A stretch of DNA of 64,000 nucleotides from contig NC_021663.1 of the NCBI RefSeq assembly GCF_000418365.1, positions 2,170,001 to 2,234,000 on the forward strand, given 5' to 3'. The position numbers were made by a program, and so were the translations under genes. Below, in pieces: positions 51,839 through 60,560 of this stretch (position 1 is its first letter; each line of letters begins with the position of its first letter). The notes beneath the pieces were generated by a model. The model saw only the letters and a list, made by a program, of their open reading frames with translations, did no database searches and was not told the origin of the DNA. Source of the stretch: Corynebacterium terpenotabidum Y-11. GTDB lineage: Bacteria > Actinomycetota > Actinomycetes > Mycobacteriales > Mycobacteriaceae.

Positions 51839-52152
51839 CAGATGTCCTTCCCGTTCCGGCGCGAGATGCGGATCTTCTTGCCGTTCTCGTCGAAGCGGTA
51901 GCCGACGCGGGTCGGGTTGCCGTCGGAGTCGAGGACCATCACGTTGGACACGTGGATGGGGGCCTCCTGGGTGACGATGCCCTCGGACTCGGCGCCGCGC
52001 TCCGGTGCGGAGTTGACGACGTGCTTCTTGATGCGGTTGACACCCTCGACGAGGACCTTGTCACGGGCCGGGTAGGCCTCGATGACGCGACCCTGGGCAC
52101 CCTTGTCGGGGCCGGAGATGACGAGGACGTTGTCGCCCTTACGGATCTTCAT
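51838..52152 (-). CDS. rplX: 50S ribosomal protein L24
   Basis: A 104-residue L24 with the KOW motif [42 protein letters not shown] at the N-terminus. It is an early assembly protein of the 50S subunit. Its stop shares a base with the rplE start. Confidence 0.97.
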   Translation of the reverse strand: MKIRKGDNVLVISGPDKGAQGRVIEAYPARDKVLVEGVNRIKKHVVNSAPERGAESEGIVTQEAPIHVSNVMVLDSDGNPTRVGYRFDENGKKIRISRRNGKDI

Positions 52153-52155
52153 GAG

Positions 52156-52530
52156 TTAGAGCACCTCCGGGGCGAGAGAGACGATGCGCATGAAGCGCTT
52201 GTCGCGCAGCTCGCGGGCCACCGGGCCGAAGATGCGGGTACCGCGCGGGTCGGTGTTGTCGGCGCCCTTGATGAGTACGGCGGCGTTCTCGTCGAACTTG
52301 ATGTAGGAGCCGTCCGGACGACGGGTCTCCTTCTTGGTACGGACGACGACGGCCTTGACGATGTCGCCGGCCTTCACTGCGCCACCGGGGGTGGCTTCCT
52401 TGACGGTGCCGACGACGATGTCACCGATGCCGCCGGAACGTCGGGTGGATCCGCCGAGCACGCGGATGACCAGGATTTCCCGGGCACCGGTGTTGTCGGC
52501 GACCCGCAGACGTGATTCCTGCTGGATCAC
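52156..52530 (-). CDS. rplN: 50S ribosomal protein L14
   Basis: A 124-residue L14: [67 protein letters not shown] and the C-terminal [28 protein letters not shown] at 52530 is set by family length; the upstream open frame is unrelated. It heads the rplN-rplX-rplE unit. Confidence 0.96.
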   Translation of the reverse strand: MIQQESRLRVADNTGAREILVIRVLGGSTRRSGGIGDIVVGTVKEATPGGAVKAGDIVKAVVVRTKKETRRPDGSYIKFDENAAVLIKGADNTDPRGTRIFGPVARELRDKRFMRIVSLAPEVL

Positions 52531-53260
52531 TTCGAGTCTCCTTGTAGACCTAGTAGTTCTGTGTGCGTGTGGATTTCCGTCCCGCACGCACCGGTCTGTG
52601 CCTTGTGCGCGGTCCGGTCGGGGTGCTGCACTGCCGGAGGTCTCCGACCGGATGACCGGCCGGACACAACGACGTGCACCCGTGGACCACAGGCAACCGC
52701 CCAAGTATGCCACCACAGGACGCGGCGACCAAATGCCGACCGGTGCGGTGGACTCCCGGTGGTTGCGTACCCGGCCGGGGCATGAAGGACGCCACGGCGG
52801 ACGCCAGGGAGGACGCCAGGAAGGACACCACGGCGAGCAAAGGTCAGCCTTCACTAAGTAATAGGGTATGATCGCGCTAAGCCCCGTCAGATCCGGCCGT
52901 GACAGCCCCGTGACAGCCCTCAGCCAGCGTGCTGCCGGGCCTGCGAGCAGCAGTGACAGGCCACCTCACCGAGTGCTGGACCACCCGTTCGGGGGTGGAT
53001 GTAACGATGTCGACAGATCAATGCGATTAAGGGGACAACTTCTCAGATTCCCCCTCGTCGGGGGATCCGCTCGGAGATGGCGCGCGGACCGCACTCCCCT
53101 CACCACGGGATTTGTGGACCCCTTACACCATTTTCCCAGGTTTCGGTATACCCCCATTCAGCGTGACCGAGATCACTCTGCAGCGGTGGACCGGTCTTGC
53201 ATGCCGCGTTACATTGATCAGCGGACGTACCCCACCCCTGATCCCCACTGAGGAGACCTC
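52531..53260. other. non-coding region upstream of rplN and of the small secreted protein
   Basis: About 730 bases. It must contain the rplN promoter (minus) and the promoter of the gene at 53261 (plus). Near 52787-52835 there are GGACGCCA-type imperfect repeats. At 52903-52920 CCGTGACAGCC is repeated twice. GC falls around 52990-53220, as expected for promoters. Open frames here have no ribosome-binding sites or family character, and I annotate none. Confidence 0.5.
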
Positions 53261-53584
53261 ATGACTTTCAAGAAGAACCTGCTGGCTGCCGCCACCGCTA
53301 CCACCGTCGCCTTCGCTGGCGCCGGTGTCGCCGCCGCCGACAGCTCCTACCAGGGCTCCACCGTCAGCTCCATCGACGGTTCCTCCGAGCGCATCACCGC
53401 CGACCTGACCGGCGCCCTCGGTTCCTCCGACGAGAACGGCAACTGGACCCTGGAGGATTCCGACGCCGCCCTGAAGCTGATCGCCTCCATCGGTGCCGGC
53501 GTGGCCGCCGTGATCCTGTTCGCCCCGCTCATCGACGGTGCCGTCAAGGACTTCCAGGAGTGGGCTGGCCAGTACATCGGCTAG
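53261..53584 (+). CDS. small secreted protein, unknown
   Basis: A 107-residue protein. A Sec signal peptide (MTFKKNLLAAATATTVAFAGAGVAAADS, cleavage after AAA) is followed by an acidic stretch, then a hydrophobic segment (IASIGAGVAAVILFAPLIDGAVKDFQEWAGQYIG). GAGGAGA lies upstream of the ATG. Codon use is strongly biased and a good terminator follows, suggesting high expression. Such small secreted proteins with a C-terminal amphipathic part occur in the corynebacterial envelope. Pore function is only a possibility. Confidence 0.7.
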   Translation: MTFKKNLLAAATATTVAFAGAGVAAADSSYQGSTVSSIDGSSERITADLTGALGSSDENGNWTLEDSDAALKLIASIGAGVAAVILFAPLIDGAVKDFQEWAGQYIG

Positions 53585-53654
53585 TCCCTTTCTGGACACT
53601 CTCCCTATCCGGAGCCGTGCTGCCTTCACCGGCAGCACCTCTGTTCTCCCACTC

Positions 53655-53683
53655 AACGCCCTGACCATCACGGTCAGGGCGTT
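53655..53683 (+). terminator. intrinsic terminator after the small secreted protein
   Basis: Perfect 12-bp stem AACGCCCTGACC / GGTCAGGGCGTT with a five-base loop, followed by CAGTGTTTTCC. It lies 71 bases after the stop codon. Confidence 0.8.
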
Positions 53684-53786
53684 CAGTGTTTTCCGCACAC
53701 ACCCCGGACCTCACCACCTCCCTCGCCAGGGCCGGTCCTCCCCGCCACCCGTCGTCGAGCACATTGCACAGGCACCCGAGCGTCCG

Positions 53787-53805
53787 TAAGGTTAACCTGC
53801 CCTGT
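53787..53805 (+). promoter_or_regulatory. DtxR-like iron box before the FecCDE-type operon
   Basis: TAAGGTTAACCTGCCCTGT matches about 14 of 19 positions of the DtxR consensus. It ends 25 bases before the first permease start and overlaps the probable promoter. Repression under iron-replete conditions is expected. Confidence 0.65.
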
Positions 53806-53830
53806 CGTCGACGAAAGAACTGCTGCTCCC

Positions 53831-54907
53831 ATGACCACCGGGACCACTCCCCCCGGGACCGCCACCGCCGGCAGCGTCACCGCCACCCTCCGGCGCAGAC
53901 GCCTCACCGGGCTCCTTATCCTCACCGTCCTCCTCGTCATCGGATTCTGCCTCAGCCTCGCCTTCGGCTCCCGCACCATCCCCCTCGGAGAGACCTGGAC
54001 CCTGCTCCGACAGCTCCCCGGCGCCCTCGGTGAGGACCACATCGAGAACACCGACCTCCAGGTCATCGTCGACTACCGGTGGCCCCGCACCCTCATCGGC
54101 ATCATCGTCGGTGCCGCCCTCGGTGTGGCTGGCGCCCTGATCCAGGGCCACACCCGCAACCCGCTGGCCGATCCCGGCATCCTCGGCATCGCCTCCGGCG
54201 CCGCCCTCGCCGTCGTCATCTCCTTCTCCGTCTTCCACGTCTCCGGCACCTGGGCCACCTCCGTCTGGGCCTTCGGCGGTGCGGTGGCGGCCACCATCGC
54301 CGTCTTCGCCCTGGCCTCGGTCTCCGGCGGCAACGTCCACCCGATGACGCTCATCCTCGGCGGCGCGGCACTCAACGCTGTCCTCCAGGCCGTCATCTCC
54401 GCGTTCGTCCTCACCGACTCCAACAACCTCGACCGGATGCGGTTCTGGACCGTCGGCTCCATCTCCGGACGGGACATGAGCGTCTTCTGGACCGCCCTGC
54501 CGATCATCGCCCTCGGACTGCTCCTCGCCCTCATGTCCGGGCCGACACTCAACCTGCTCAACCTCGGTGACGACGTCGCCACCGCCCTCGGGGTGGACAC
54601 CGGTCGCGCCCGCATCACCGGCATGGTCATCATCGCCCTGCTCGCCGCCGCCGCCACCGCCGCCGCCGGCCCGATCAGCTTCCTCGGCCTCGTCATCCCC
54701 CACCTCGTCCGCTTCCTCACCGGCCCGGACTACCGGTGGATCCTGCCCTACTCCGCACTCGGCGGGGCCGTGCTGCTCATCTACGCCGACGTCCTCGGCC
54801 GCGTCATCACCCGACCCGGCGAACTGGAGGTCGGCATCATCCTCGCCTTCGTCGGCGCCCCGATCTTTATCTGGATGATCACCCGGAAGAAGGTGGTGGA
54901 ACTGTGA
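53831..54907 (+). CDS. iron-siderophore ABC transporter permease (FecCD family), subunit 1
   Basis: A 358-residue FecCD-family permease with about nine or ten helices. Signatures: DYRWPRTLIGIIVGAALGVAGALIQGHTRNPLADPGILGIASGAALAVV, LGGAALNAVLQAVISAFVLTDSNNLDRMRFWTVGSISGRD and PISFLGLVIPHLVRFLTGPDYRWILPYSALGGAVLLIYADVLGR. It forms half of the membrane channel for a ferric siderophore. It is the first gene after a DtxR-like box; the next start overlaps its stop by four bases. No substrate-binding gene is adjacent. Confidence 0.9.
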   Translation: MTTGTTPPGTATAGSVTATLRRRRLTGLLILTVLLVIGFCLSLAFGSRTIPLGETWTLLRQLPGALGEDHIENTDLQVIVDYRWPRTLIGIIVGAALGVAGALIQGHTRNPLADPGILGIASGAALAVVISFSVFHVSGTWATSVWAFGGAVAATIAVFALASVSGGNVHPMTLILGGAALNAVLQAVISAFVLTDSNNLDRMRFWTVGSISGRDMSVFWTALPIIALGLLLALMSGPTLNLLNLGDDVATALGVDTGRARITGMVIIALLAAAATAAAGPISFLGLVIPHLVRFLTGPDYRWILPYSALGGAVLLIYADVLGRVITRPGELEVGIILAFVGAPIFIWMITRKKVVEL

Positions 54908-56034
54908 CCACACCAGAGAAAGCCCCCGGGGAACGCACCCGCGGCCTCTACCGCTACGTCTCCGGAGCAACCGTCCCCGCCCGCCCGGCCTTCCGCATCG
55001 GCCCGATCAGTACGGTGTGGCGTCCCCGCCAGTTCTTCACCACCCTCGGCATGGTCATCGCCCTCGCCGTCCTCGCCGCCGTCTCCCTCGGCCTGGGCGA
55101 CTACCCGATCAGTCCGCTGCGCGTCGCCGAGATCATCCTCACCAACGGCGGCACCCGCATCGAACACCTCGTCGTCTTCGACTGGCGCATGCCCCGCACC
55201 CTCACCGCCGTCCTCGTCGGCTCCGCCCTCGGCATCTCCGGCGCACTGACCCAGTCCGTCACCCGCAACGCCCTAGCCAGCCCCGACATCCTCGGCATCA
55301 CCACTGGCGCCTCCGCCGCCGCCGTGACCGTCATCGTCCTCGGCGGCGGCTCCACCGGCCTCGTCGGCTGGCTGTCCGATGTCGGCATCCCGATCGCCTC
55401 CCTCCTCGGCGCCATCCTCACCGGTGCAGTGATCTGGGCGCTCGCCTACCGCCGTGGCGTCGACCCCTTCCGCCTCGTCCTCGCCGGCATCGTCATCTCC
55501 TCCCTGCTCGCCGCCTACATCAACTTCCTCATGACGCGGGCCAACCTCGATGACGCCGCCAGCGCCCAGATGTGGCTCGCCGGCTCACTGAACACCGCCG
55601 ACTGGTCCAGCGTCCGCCCCGTGCTCGCCATCGTCGTCCTCCTGACCCCCCTGTTCGTCTGGATCACTTTCCAGCTCTTCGCCAACGTCCTCGGCCCCGA
55701 CGTCGCCCGGGGGCTCGGCCAGAACGTCACCGTCGTCCAGGCACTGCTGCTCATCCTCTCCGTCATCCTCGCCGCCATGGCCGTCGCCGCCGCCGGTCCG
55801 ATCGGCTTCGTCGCCTTCGTCTCCCCACAGATCGCCCGCCTGATCTGCGGACGCGACACCCCACCGATCGTGGCGTCCGGCCTGTTCGGCGCACTCCTCC
55901 TCCTCGCCGCCGACATCGTCACCCAGACCTGGCTGCCCATGGAACTGCCCGTCGGCCTGCTGACCTCCGCCGTCGGCGGCCTCTTCCTCATCTACCTGCT
56001 CATCACCACCAACCGGAAGACGACGACCTCATGA
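54904..56034 (+). CDS. iron-siderophore ABC transporter permease (FecCD family), subunit 2
   Basis: A 376-residue permease of the same family: DWRMPRTLTAVLVGSALGISGALTQSVTRNALASPDILGITTGASAAAV and GPIGFVAFVSPQIARLICGRDTPPIVASGLFGALLLLAADIVTQ. GTG at 54904 overlaps the previous stop (GTGA). A ~45-residue N-terminal extension precedes helix 1. It pairs with subunit 1 in the membrane. Confidence 0.9.
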   Translation: MTTPEKAPGERTRGLYRYVSGATVPARPAFRIGPISTVWRPRQFFTTLGMVIALAVLAAVSLGLGDYPISPLRVAEIILTNGGTRIEHLVVFDWRMPRTLTAVLVGSALGISGALTQSVTRNALASPDILGITTGASAAAVTVIVLGGGSTGLVGWLSDVGIPIASLLGAILTGAVIWALAYRRGVDPFRLVLAGIVISSLLAAYINFLMTRANLDDAASAQMWLAGSLNTADWSSVRPVLAIVVLLTPLFVWITFQLFANVLGPDVARGLGQNVTVVQALLLILSVILAAMAVAAAGPIGFVAFVSPQIARLICGRDTPPIVASGLFGALLLLAADIVTQTWLPMELPVGLLTSAVGGLFLIYLLITTNRKTTTS

Positions 56035-56870
56035 CCGAGATACCCACCCACGCCCACTCCCTCACCGCCGCCAACCTGCGCGTCGGCTACACCCCGGACA
56101 AGGCCATCATCGCCGACCTGTCCCTGCACATCCCCGGGGGGCGCGTCACCACCATTATCGGACCCAACGGGTGCGGCAAATCCACCCTGCTGCGGGCCGT
56201 CGGTCGGCTCATCCCCTCCCAGGCCGGCACCGTCCACCTCGGCACCACCGACATCGGTGGGATGAAGCGGAAAGACATCGCCAAGACCATCGGCGTCCTC
56301 CCGCAGTCACCGGTCGCCCCGCCCGGCCTGATCGTCTCCGACCTCGTCTCGCGGGGACGCCACCCCCACCAGTCATGGATCCGCCAGTGGTCCTCCTCCG
56401 ACGAGGAAGAGGTCATGGCTGCCCTGGAGATGACCGACGTCGCCGACCTCGCCGACCGTCCGGTGGATTCCCTCTCCGGCGGCCAACGGCAGCGCGTGTG
56501 GATCTCCATGGTGCTCGCCCAGCACACCCAGGTGCTCTTCCTCGATGAGCCGACCACCTACCTCGACCTCGCGCACTCCATCGAGGTGCTCGACCTGGTC
56601 AACCGGCTGCGCCGCGACCTGGACCGCACCGTGGTCATGGTGCTCCACGACCTCAACCTCGCCATCCGGTACTCCGACAACCTCGTGGTCATGCGGGACG
56701 GAGACCTCATCGCCACCGGAACCCCCACCGAGGTCATCACCTCCGACCTGCTCATGGAGGTCTTCGACCTGGACGCCACCGTCATCGAGGATCCCGTCGT
56801 CGGCGGTCCGCTGATCGTCCCCAATGACCCCTATGACATCAAGGGCAGAAAGGCCGACCCTGCCCGGTGA
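56031..56870 (+). CDS. iron-siderophore ABC transporter ATPase (FecE/FepC-like)
   Basis: A 279-residue ABC ATPase. Walker A is IIGPNGCGKSTLLRAVGRLI, the signature is DSLSGGQRQRVWISMVLAQ, and Walker B is VLFLDEPTTYLDLAHSIEVLDLV; the His switch is VMVLHDLNLAIRYSDNLVVMRDG. It energises import by the two permeases upstream. ATG at 56031 overlaps the previous stop by four bases. The first part of the open frame upstream is a shadow of the permease. Confidence 0.93.
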   Translation: MTEIPTHAHSLTAANLRVGYTPDKAIIADLSLHIPGGRVTTIIGPNGCGKSTLLRAVGRLIPSQAGTVHLGTTDIGGMKRKDIAKTIGVLPQSPVAPPGLIVSDLVSRGRHPHQSWIRQWSSSDEEEVMAALEMTDVADLADRPVDSLSGGQRQRVWISMVLAQHTQVLFLDEPTTYLDLAHSIEVLDLVNRLRRDLDRTVVMVLHDLNLAIRYSDNLVVMRDGDLIATGTPTEVITSDLLMEVFDLDATVIEDPVVGGPLIVPNDPYDIKGRKADPAR

Positions 56871-57121
56871 CCCGGGACCGGCACACCCGCCCCGCGTCCC
56901 TGTGAACGTCTACCTGCGGTCGAGGACCGGGTGTGGGAAATGACTGGCACTCCGGTGTCAGCATGACGCCCCGAAATCCAGGGAATACCAGGGTAACCAG
57001 GTCATTGATCCCATGGTGACGCCAGGGAGGGGTCGTAGATTCTTTTCTTGTGAGCGACACAGCGCCGCTCATCCGGGCGACACATCGTCACCCAACCCCC
57101 TACCGAAAGGAATTCTCGACC

Positions 57122-57331
57122 ATGGACATCAACGGTTTCATCGAGCCCATCCAGCAGGCCGGCCAGCACTTCCAGCAGGTCCCCGAGCAGGTGCAGCAGT
57201 TCTTCGGCGGCAACCCGACTCCGGCCGTCCCGGCTGAGCCGACCCCGGTCCTCCCGAGCGTCCCGGCCGTCCCGACTGTCCAGGCTCCGGCCGTGAACGT
57301 TCCGCAGTCCGGCATTCTCGGCTCGCTGTAG
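57122..57331 (+). CDS. small Gln/Pro-rich protein, possibly envelope-associated
   Basis: A 69-residue protein: an amphipathic Gln-rich helix (MDINGFIEPIQQAGQHFQQVPEQVQQFFGGN) followed by a Pro/Val-rich stretch (PAVPAEPTPVLPSVPAVPTVQAP). There is no signal peptide. ATG at 57122 has GAAAGGAATTC upstream and is preferred over an in-frame ATG 24 codons earlier. A 20-bp perfect hairpin follows it. Small, signal-less amphipathic proteins such as PorA/PorH are known in corynebacteria, but the sequence does not match them closely enough to name it. Confidence 0.55.
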   Translation: MDINGFIEPIQQAGQHFQQVPEQVQQFFGGNPTPAVPAEPTPVLPSVPAVPTVQAPAVNVPQSGILGSL

Positions 57332-57400
57332 GATCCCCGGGCGATGACCCGACCACCGGACGGGAGAGCGGTGGCGGGAGCGGACATCGCCTGGAAGTGA

Positions 57401-57449
57401 CAGAGAACCGCAGGACCCTGAAGACGAGTCAGGGTCCTGCGGTTCTCTG
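57401..57449. terminator. 20-bp perfect hairpin between converging genes
   Basis: CAGAGAACCGCAGGACCCTG (57401-57420) and its exact reverse complement (57430-57449) flank a nine-base loop. It stands between the small gene (plus) and the MFS gene (minus), as expected for a bidirectional terminator. No T-run is seen on either side. Confidence 0.8.
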
Positions 57450-57479
57450 CTGGGTCGGGGGTCTGGCGGGCCCCCACCC

Positions 57480-58709
57480 TCAGTGCCCCGCCAGCTCCCG
57501 CCAGTGCGGCACCATCAGCTCATCGTCGATGACCGTCGTCTTCCCGGCGCGCACCCCCAGCACACCCATCAGCACCGCGATACCCGCCAGGACAATGAGG
57601 ATCCCGTCCCAGGAACCGACCCGCTCATGCACCACACCCAGGACAAACGGGCCGAGACCGGCGATGAAATACCCCACCGGCTGGACAAAGCCGGACAACC
57701 GCGCCGTCACCAGCGGCGTCCGCGATCGGGCCGGAATCAGCGCGATGGCGGTGGGGAAACAGGTGCCGCCGATGCCGAGCAACACCGCCCACAGCAACGG
57801 CACACTCCCCGGCGCGAGCCACAGGCCCACATAGCCCGCGACCGTCACCCCGGCGAAGACCGCCGGGAACGGACGCAGGTCATGCACCCGGGCGATGATC
57901 CCCGGCATGACCAGACCGCCGACGATGCTCAGCGCCCCGATGACCGACAGGCCGATACTCGCCGTCGACGAGCTCACCCCGTTGTCCGTGTAGATCTTCG
58001 GCAGCCAGCCCATCTGGATATAGGCGTTCATCGCCTGCAGCCCGAAGAAGAGCATGAGGAACCGCGCGGTCGGCGAACGCCACAGGGAGGTCTCCCGCAG
58101 CCGCGGGTCCACATCCGTCCCGGCCGGCCCCGCACCCGGGATATCGCGTCCCGCCACCGGCACCACGACCGCCCACACCACGACCTGCGCCACCGCCAGG
58201 AACGCCCAGATGAACAGGGCCCACTTCCAGGCCTCGGCGCCGGAGAACCACATCGCCGACAGCGGACCGAGCGCCCCCGAGACACCGAGACCGGCGCTGT
58301 AGAGCGTCATGAGTACGACCGCGTGGCGTCCGCCGTGGGTCTTCACCCACGCCGGGAGCAGCACATTGCCCAGCGCGATCCCGCCGACCACGCACGCGGT
58401 GAGCACAAGGAACAGAGCCACCTCGCCCACCCAGGGGCGCAGCAGCAGACCGAGCACCGTCAGCACCATGCCGCCGGTCAGTGCCCGGCTCAACCCCACC
58501 CTGGTCGCCAACGGCACCGCCGCCAGGCCCATGATCCCGAAGAAGATGCCGGGCATCGCGGTGATCGCGCCCGCCAGGGACCCCGAGGCACCGAATGCGT
58601 CCAGTACCTCATCGAGCACCGGACCCAGCGAGGCAATGCCGGTACGCAAATTCACCGCCGCCACAAGGACTGCGGTGAACAGGAGAAAGACCGGGAGGTT
58701 CGAGCGCAC
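57480..58709 (-). CDS. MFS transporter, CynX/NimT family
   Basis: A 409-residue major-facilitator protein with twelve helices. It starts VRSNLPVFLLFTAVLVAAVNLRTGIASLGPVLDEV, the CynX/NimT pattern. Middle text includes LPAWVKTHGGRHAVVLMTLYSAGLGVSGALG, and the second half has NAYIQMGWLPKIYTDNGVS and GGTCFPTAIALIPARSRTPLVTARLSGFVQPVGYFIAGLGPFVLG. GTG at 58709 is the family-based start; the frame is open further upstream. It may export a drug or small anion such as a nitroimidazole or cyanate-like molecule. Confidence 0.8.
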   Translation of the reverse strand: MRSNLPVFLLFTAVLVAAVNLRTGIASLGPVLDEVLDAFGASGSLAGAITAMPGIFFGIMGLAAVPLATRVGLSRALTGGMVLTVLGLLLRPWVGEVALFLVLTACVVGGIALGNVLLPAWVKTHGGRHAVVLMTLYSAGLGVSGALGPLSAMWFSGAEAWKWALFIWAFLAVAQVVVWAVVVPVAGRDIPGAGPAGTDVDPRLRETSLWRSPTARFLMLFFGLQAMNAYIQMGWLPKIYTDNGVSSSTASIGLSVIGALSIVGGLVMPGIIARVHDLRPFPAVFAGVTVAGYVGLWLAPGSVPLLWAVLLGIGGTCFPTAIALIPARSRTPLVTARLSGFVQPVGYFIAGLGPFVLGVVHERVGSWDGILIVLAGIAVLMGVLGVRAGKTTVIDDELMVPHWRELAGH

Positions 58710-58735
58710 CCGCCCACGATACCCGGGAACCCCGG

Positions 58736-59169
58736 CGCGCCCTGCACCACGACCACAACGACGAGGGCAGCAACGACCACGGCGGTGAACACCACCGGCA
58801 CCGGAAGCAGAGCGTCCGGCAGGAGCAGCCACAGACCCCAGAGCACCTGGACCATGACAATTCCGAGGGCATACCGGGCGGCGGCACGGCCGGCGTCTCC
58901 CCCGGCACGGGACGCACGCAGCCCATCTGCACGAAGGTCAGCACCCGGTAGAGCCAGTCATCGGAGTCGAAACTGGTGGCGAACCAGGTGAAGTTCATCC
59001 ACGCCCACCACACGGCAAAGAACACGCAGAGGTAGGAGACGAGCGCCCGGATGACGCCCTCCCCCGACTCCACCAGATGTTCATGGAGAGTGGCCGCCGC
59101 AATACTCACCGCGATCACAAAGACCAGGTCGAAGAAGAGTTCCAGGCTGCTGGCCGCGCGTCGTTCCAT
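58736..59169 (-). pseudogene. ltrA-like (low temperature requirement) gene, frameshifted and truncated
   Basis: The frame from ATG at 59169 reads MERRAASSLELFFDLVFVIAVSIAAATLHEHL and WWAWMNFTWFATSFDSDDWLYRVLTFVQMG, the N-terminus of LtrA-family membrane proteins. After about residue 84 (near 58915) the similarity continues in another frame as GRAAARYALGIVMVQVLWGLWLLLP and then stops near 58740. Functional LtrA is about 380-400 residues. Both a frameshift and loss of the C-terminal half therefore apply. It is non-functional as read. Confidence 0.7.
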
Positions 59170-59225
59170 TCACCCCGCGCCGAACCGTGGCGACCCCGAC
59201 AGACCAAGTGGTCTACTCGACAGCC

Positions 59226-60560
59226 ATGACCACCCAGAACACCCGGCTCACCGGGACCCCCCGCTCCATCGCCATCATCGGCGCAGGCCTCGCCGGCGCC
59301 GGCGCCGCCCTCGCCCTCACCCGCGCCGGATACCGCGTCGACCTCTACTCCGACCGCACCCGGGACGCCCTGCTCCACGACGTCCCCGCCACCGGCACCG
59401 CCATCCTCTTCGGCGCCTCGCGCACCCCGGACGCCGCCATCATCGACGACCCCTACGCCAACCTCCCCGGCGCCCACTTCGCCGCCAGCGCCGCCGGACT
59501 CGCCGGCGAGGACGGCGTGGCGTCCTTCCCCGCCCGCTACACCTATGAAGCACAGTCGGTGGACGCCCGCCTGCGCGCCGACGACCGCCTCGGCGCCTTC
59601 CTCAACCTCGCCGATACCACCGGCAGCCGCTTCATCGTCGGCGCCGTCGCCCCCGCCGACCTGGACACCATCGCCGCCGACCACGACCTCACCCTCATCG
59701 CCACCGGCAAGGGCGGCCTCGGTGACGCCTTCGCCACCGACGACGACCGCACCCCCTACACCGAAGCACAGCGCTACCTCCTCACCGTCACCGCCAGCGG
59801 ACTGCCCGCCGACCACCTCTTCGCCGACCGCCCCGGCATCCCCGGAGTGAACAACGCCCTGCTCTCCCTCCACGAGGAAGGCGAAGTCTTCGGCGGCCCC
59901 TACCTGCACAAGGACCGCGCCGACCAGGCCGACACCTGGGTCCTGCTCGCCTGGGCGAAGCCCGGCACCGCCACCGAAGAGGCGTTCCGCTCCGCCACGG
60001 ACGCGGCGTCCGCCCTGAAGGTCCTGCAGGACCTGCACCACCGCGCCTTCCCCGACCTCGCCGACGATCTCGACCGCCTGCGGGTCATCGAGTCCGACCC
60101 GCATTCCTGGCTCAAGGGTGCGGTGACGCCCCGGGTGCGGCGTCCGGTCGGATATACCGACGGCGGGCAGCTGCTCGCCGCCCTCGGGGACACCGCCGTC
60201 GCCGTCGACCCGATCGCCGGGCAGGGCGCTCAGCTCGGAGACTTCCAGGTCGCCGCCCTCGTCGATGGACTGGTCGCGGCAGACCAGGCCGGCACCCCGT
60301 GGGACGCCGACCTGCTCACCGCCCTGTTCGAGAAGCACTGGGCCGAGCATGCCGCCGCCGGAGTGGCCGTCACCTCCCTCTTCCTCGGCGACCCGCTGTA
60401 CACCGAGGTCGCCGGCGCCTTCTTCGGGAATGCCGGCACCGACCCCGCCTACGCCACCGCCCTGTTCAACCTCTTCTCCGAGCCCGGCCCCGCACTCACC
60501 CTGCGCACCGCCGCGGACGTGGACACCCTGGCGGCCCGCTTCACAGAGGTGCCCGCATGA
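59226..60560 (+). CDS. FAD-dependent monooxygenase, StyA-like
   Basis: A 444-residue group E-type flavoprotein. The FAD-binding loop is SIAIIGAGLAGAGAALALTRAGYRVDLYS (GxGxxG). A second part has DLTLIATGKGGLGDAF and GDTAVAVDPIAGQGAQLGDFQVAALVDGL, which contacts the flavin. This resembles styrene monooxygenase StyA and related epoxidases/indole oxygenases. These use reduced FAD from a separate reductase, and no reductase gene is seen nearby. It begins the three-gene operon; its stop overlaps the next start by four bases. The true substrate is unknown. Confidence 0.75.
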   Translation: MTTQNTRLTGTPRSIAIIGAGLAGAGAALALTRAGYRVDLYSDRTRDALLHDVPATGTAILFGASRTPDAAIIDDPYANLPGAHFAASAAGLAGEDGVASFPARYTYEAQSVDARLRADDRLGAFLNLADTTGSRFIVGAVAPADLDTIAADHDLTLIATGKGGLGDAFATDDDRTPYTEAQRYLLTVTASGLPADHLFADRPGIPGVNNALLSLHEEGEVFGGPYLHKDRADQADTWVLLAWAKPGTATEEAFRSATDAASALKVLQDLHHRAFPDLADDLDRLRVIESDPHSWLKGAVTPRVRRPVGYTDGGQLLAALGDTAVAVDPIAGQGAQLGDFQVAALVDGLVAADQAGTPWDADLLTALFEKHWAEHAAAGVAVTSLFLGDPLYTEVAGAFFGNAGTDPAYATALFNLFSEPGPALTLRTAADVDTLAARFTEVPA

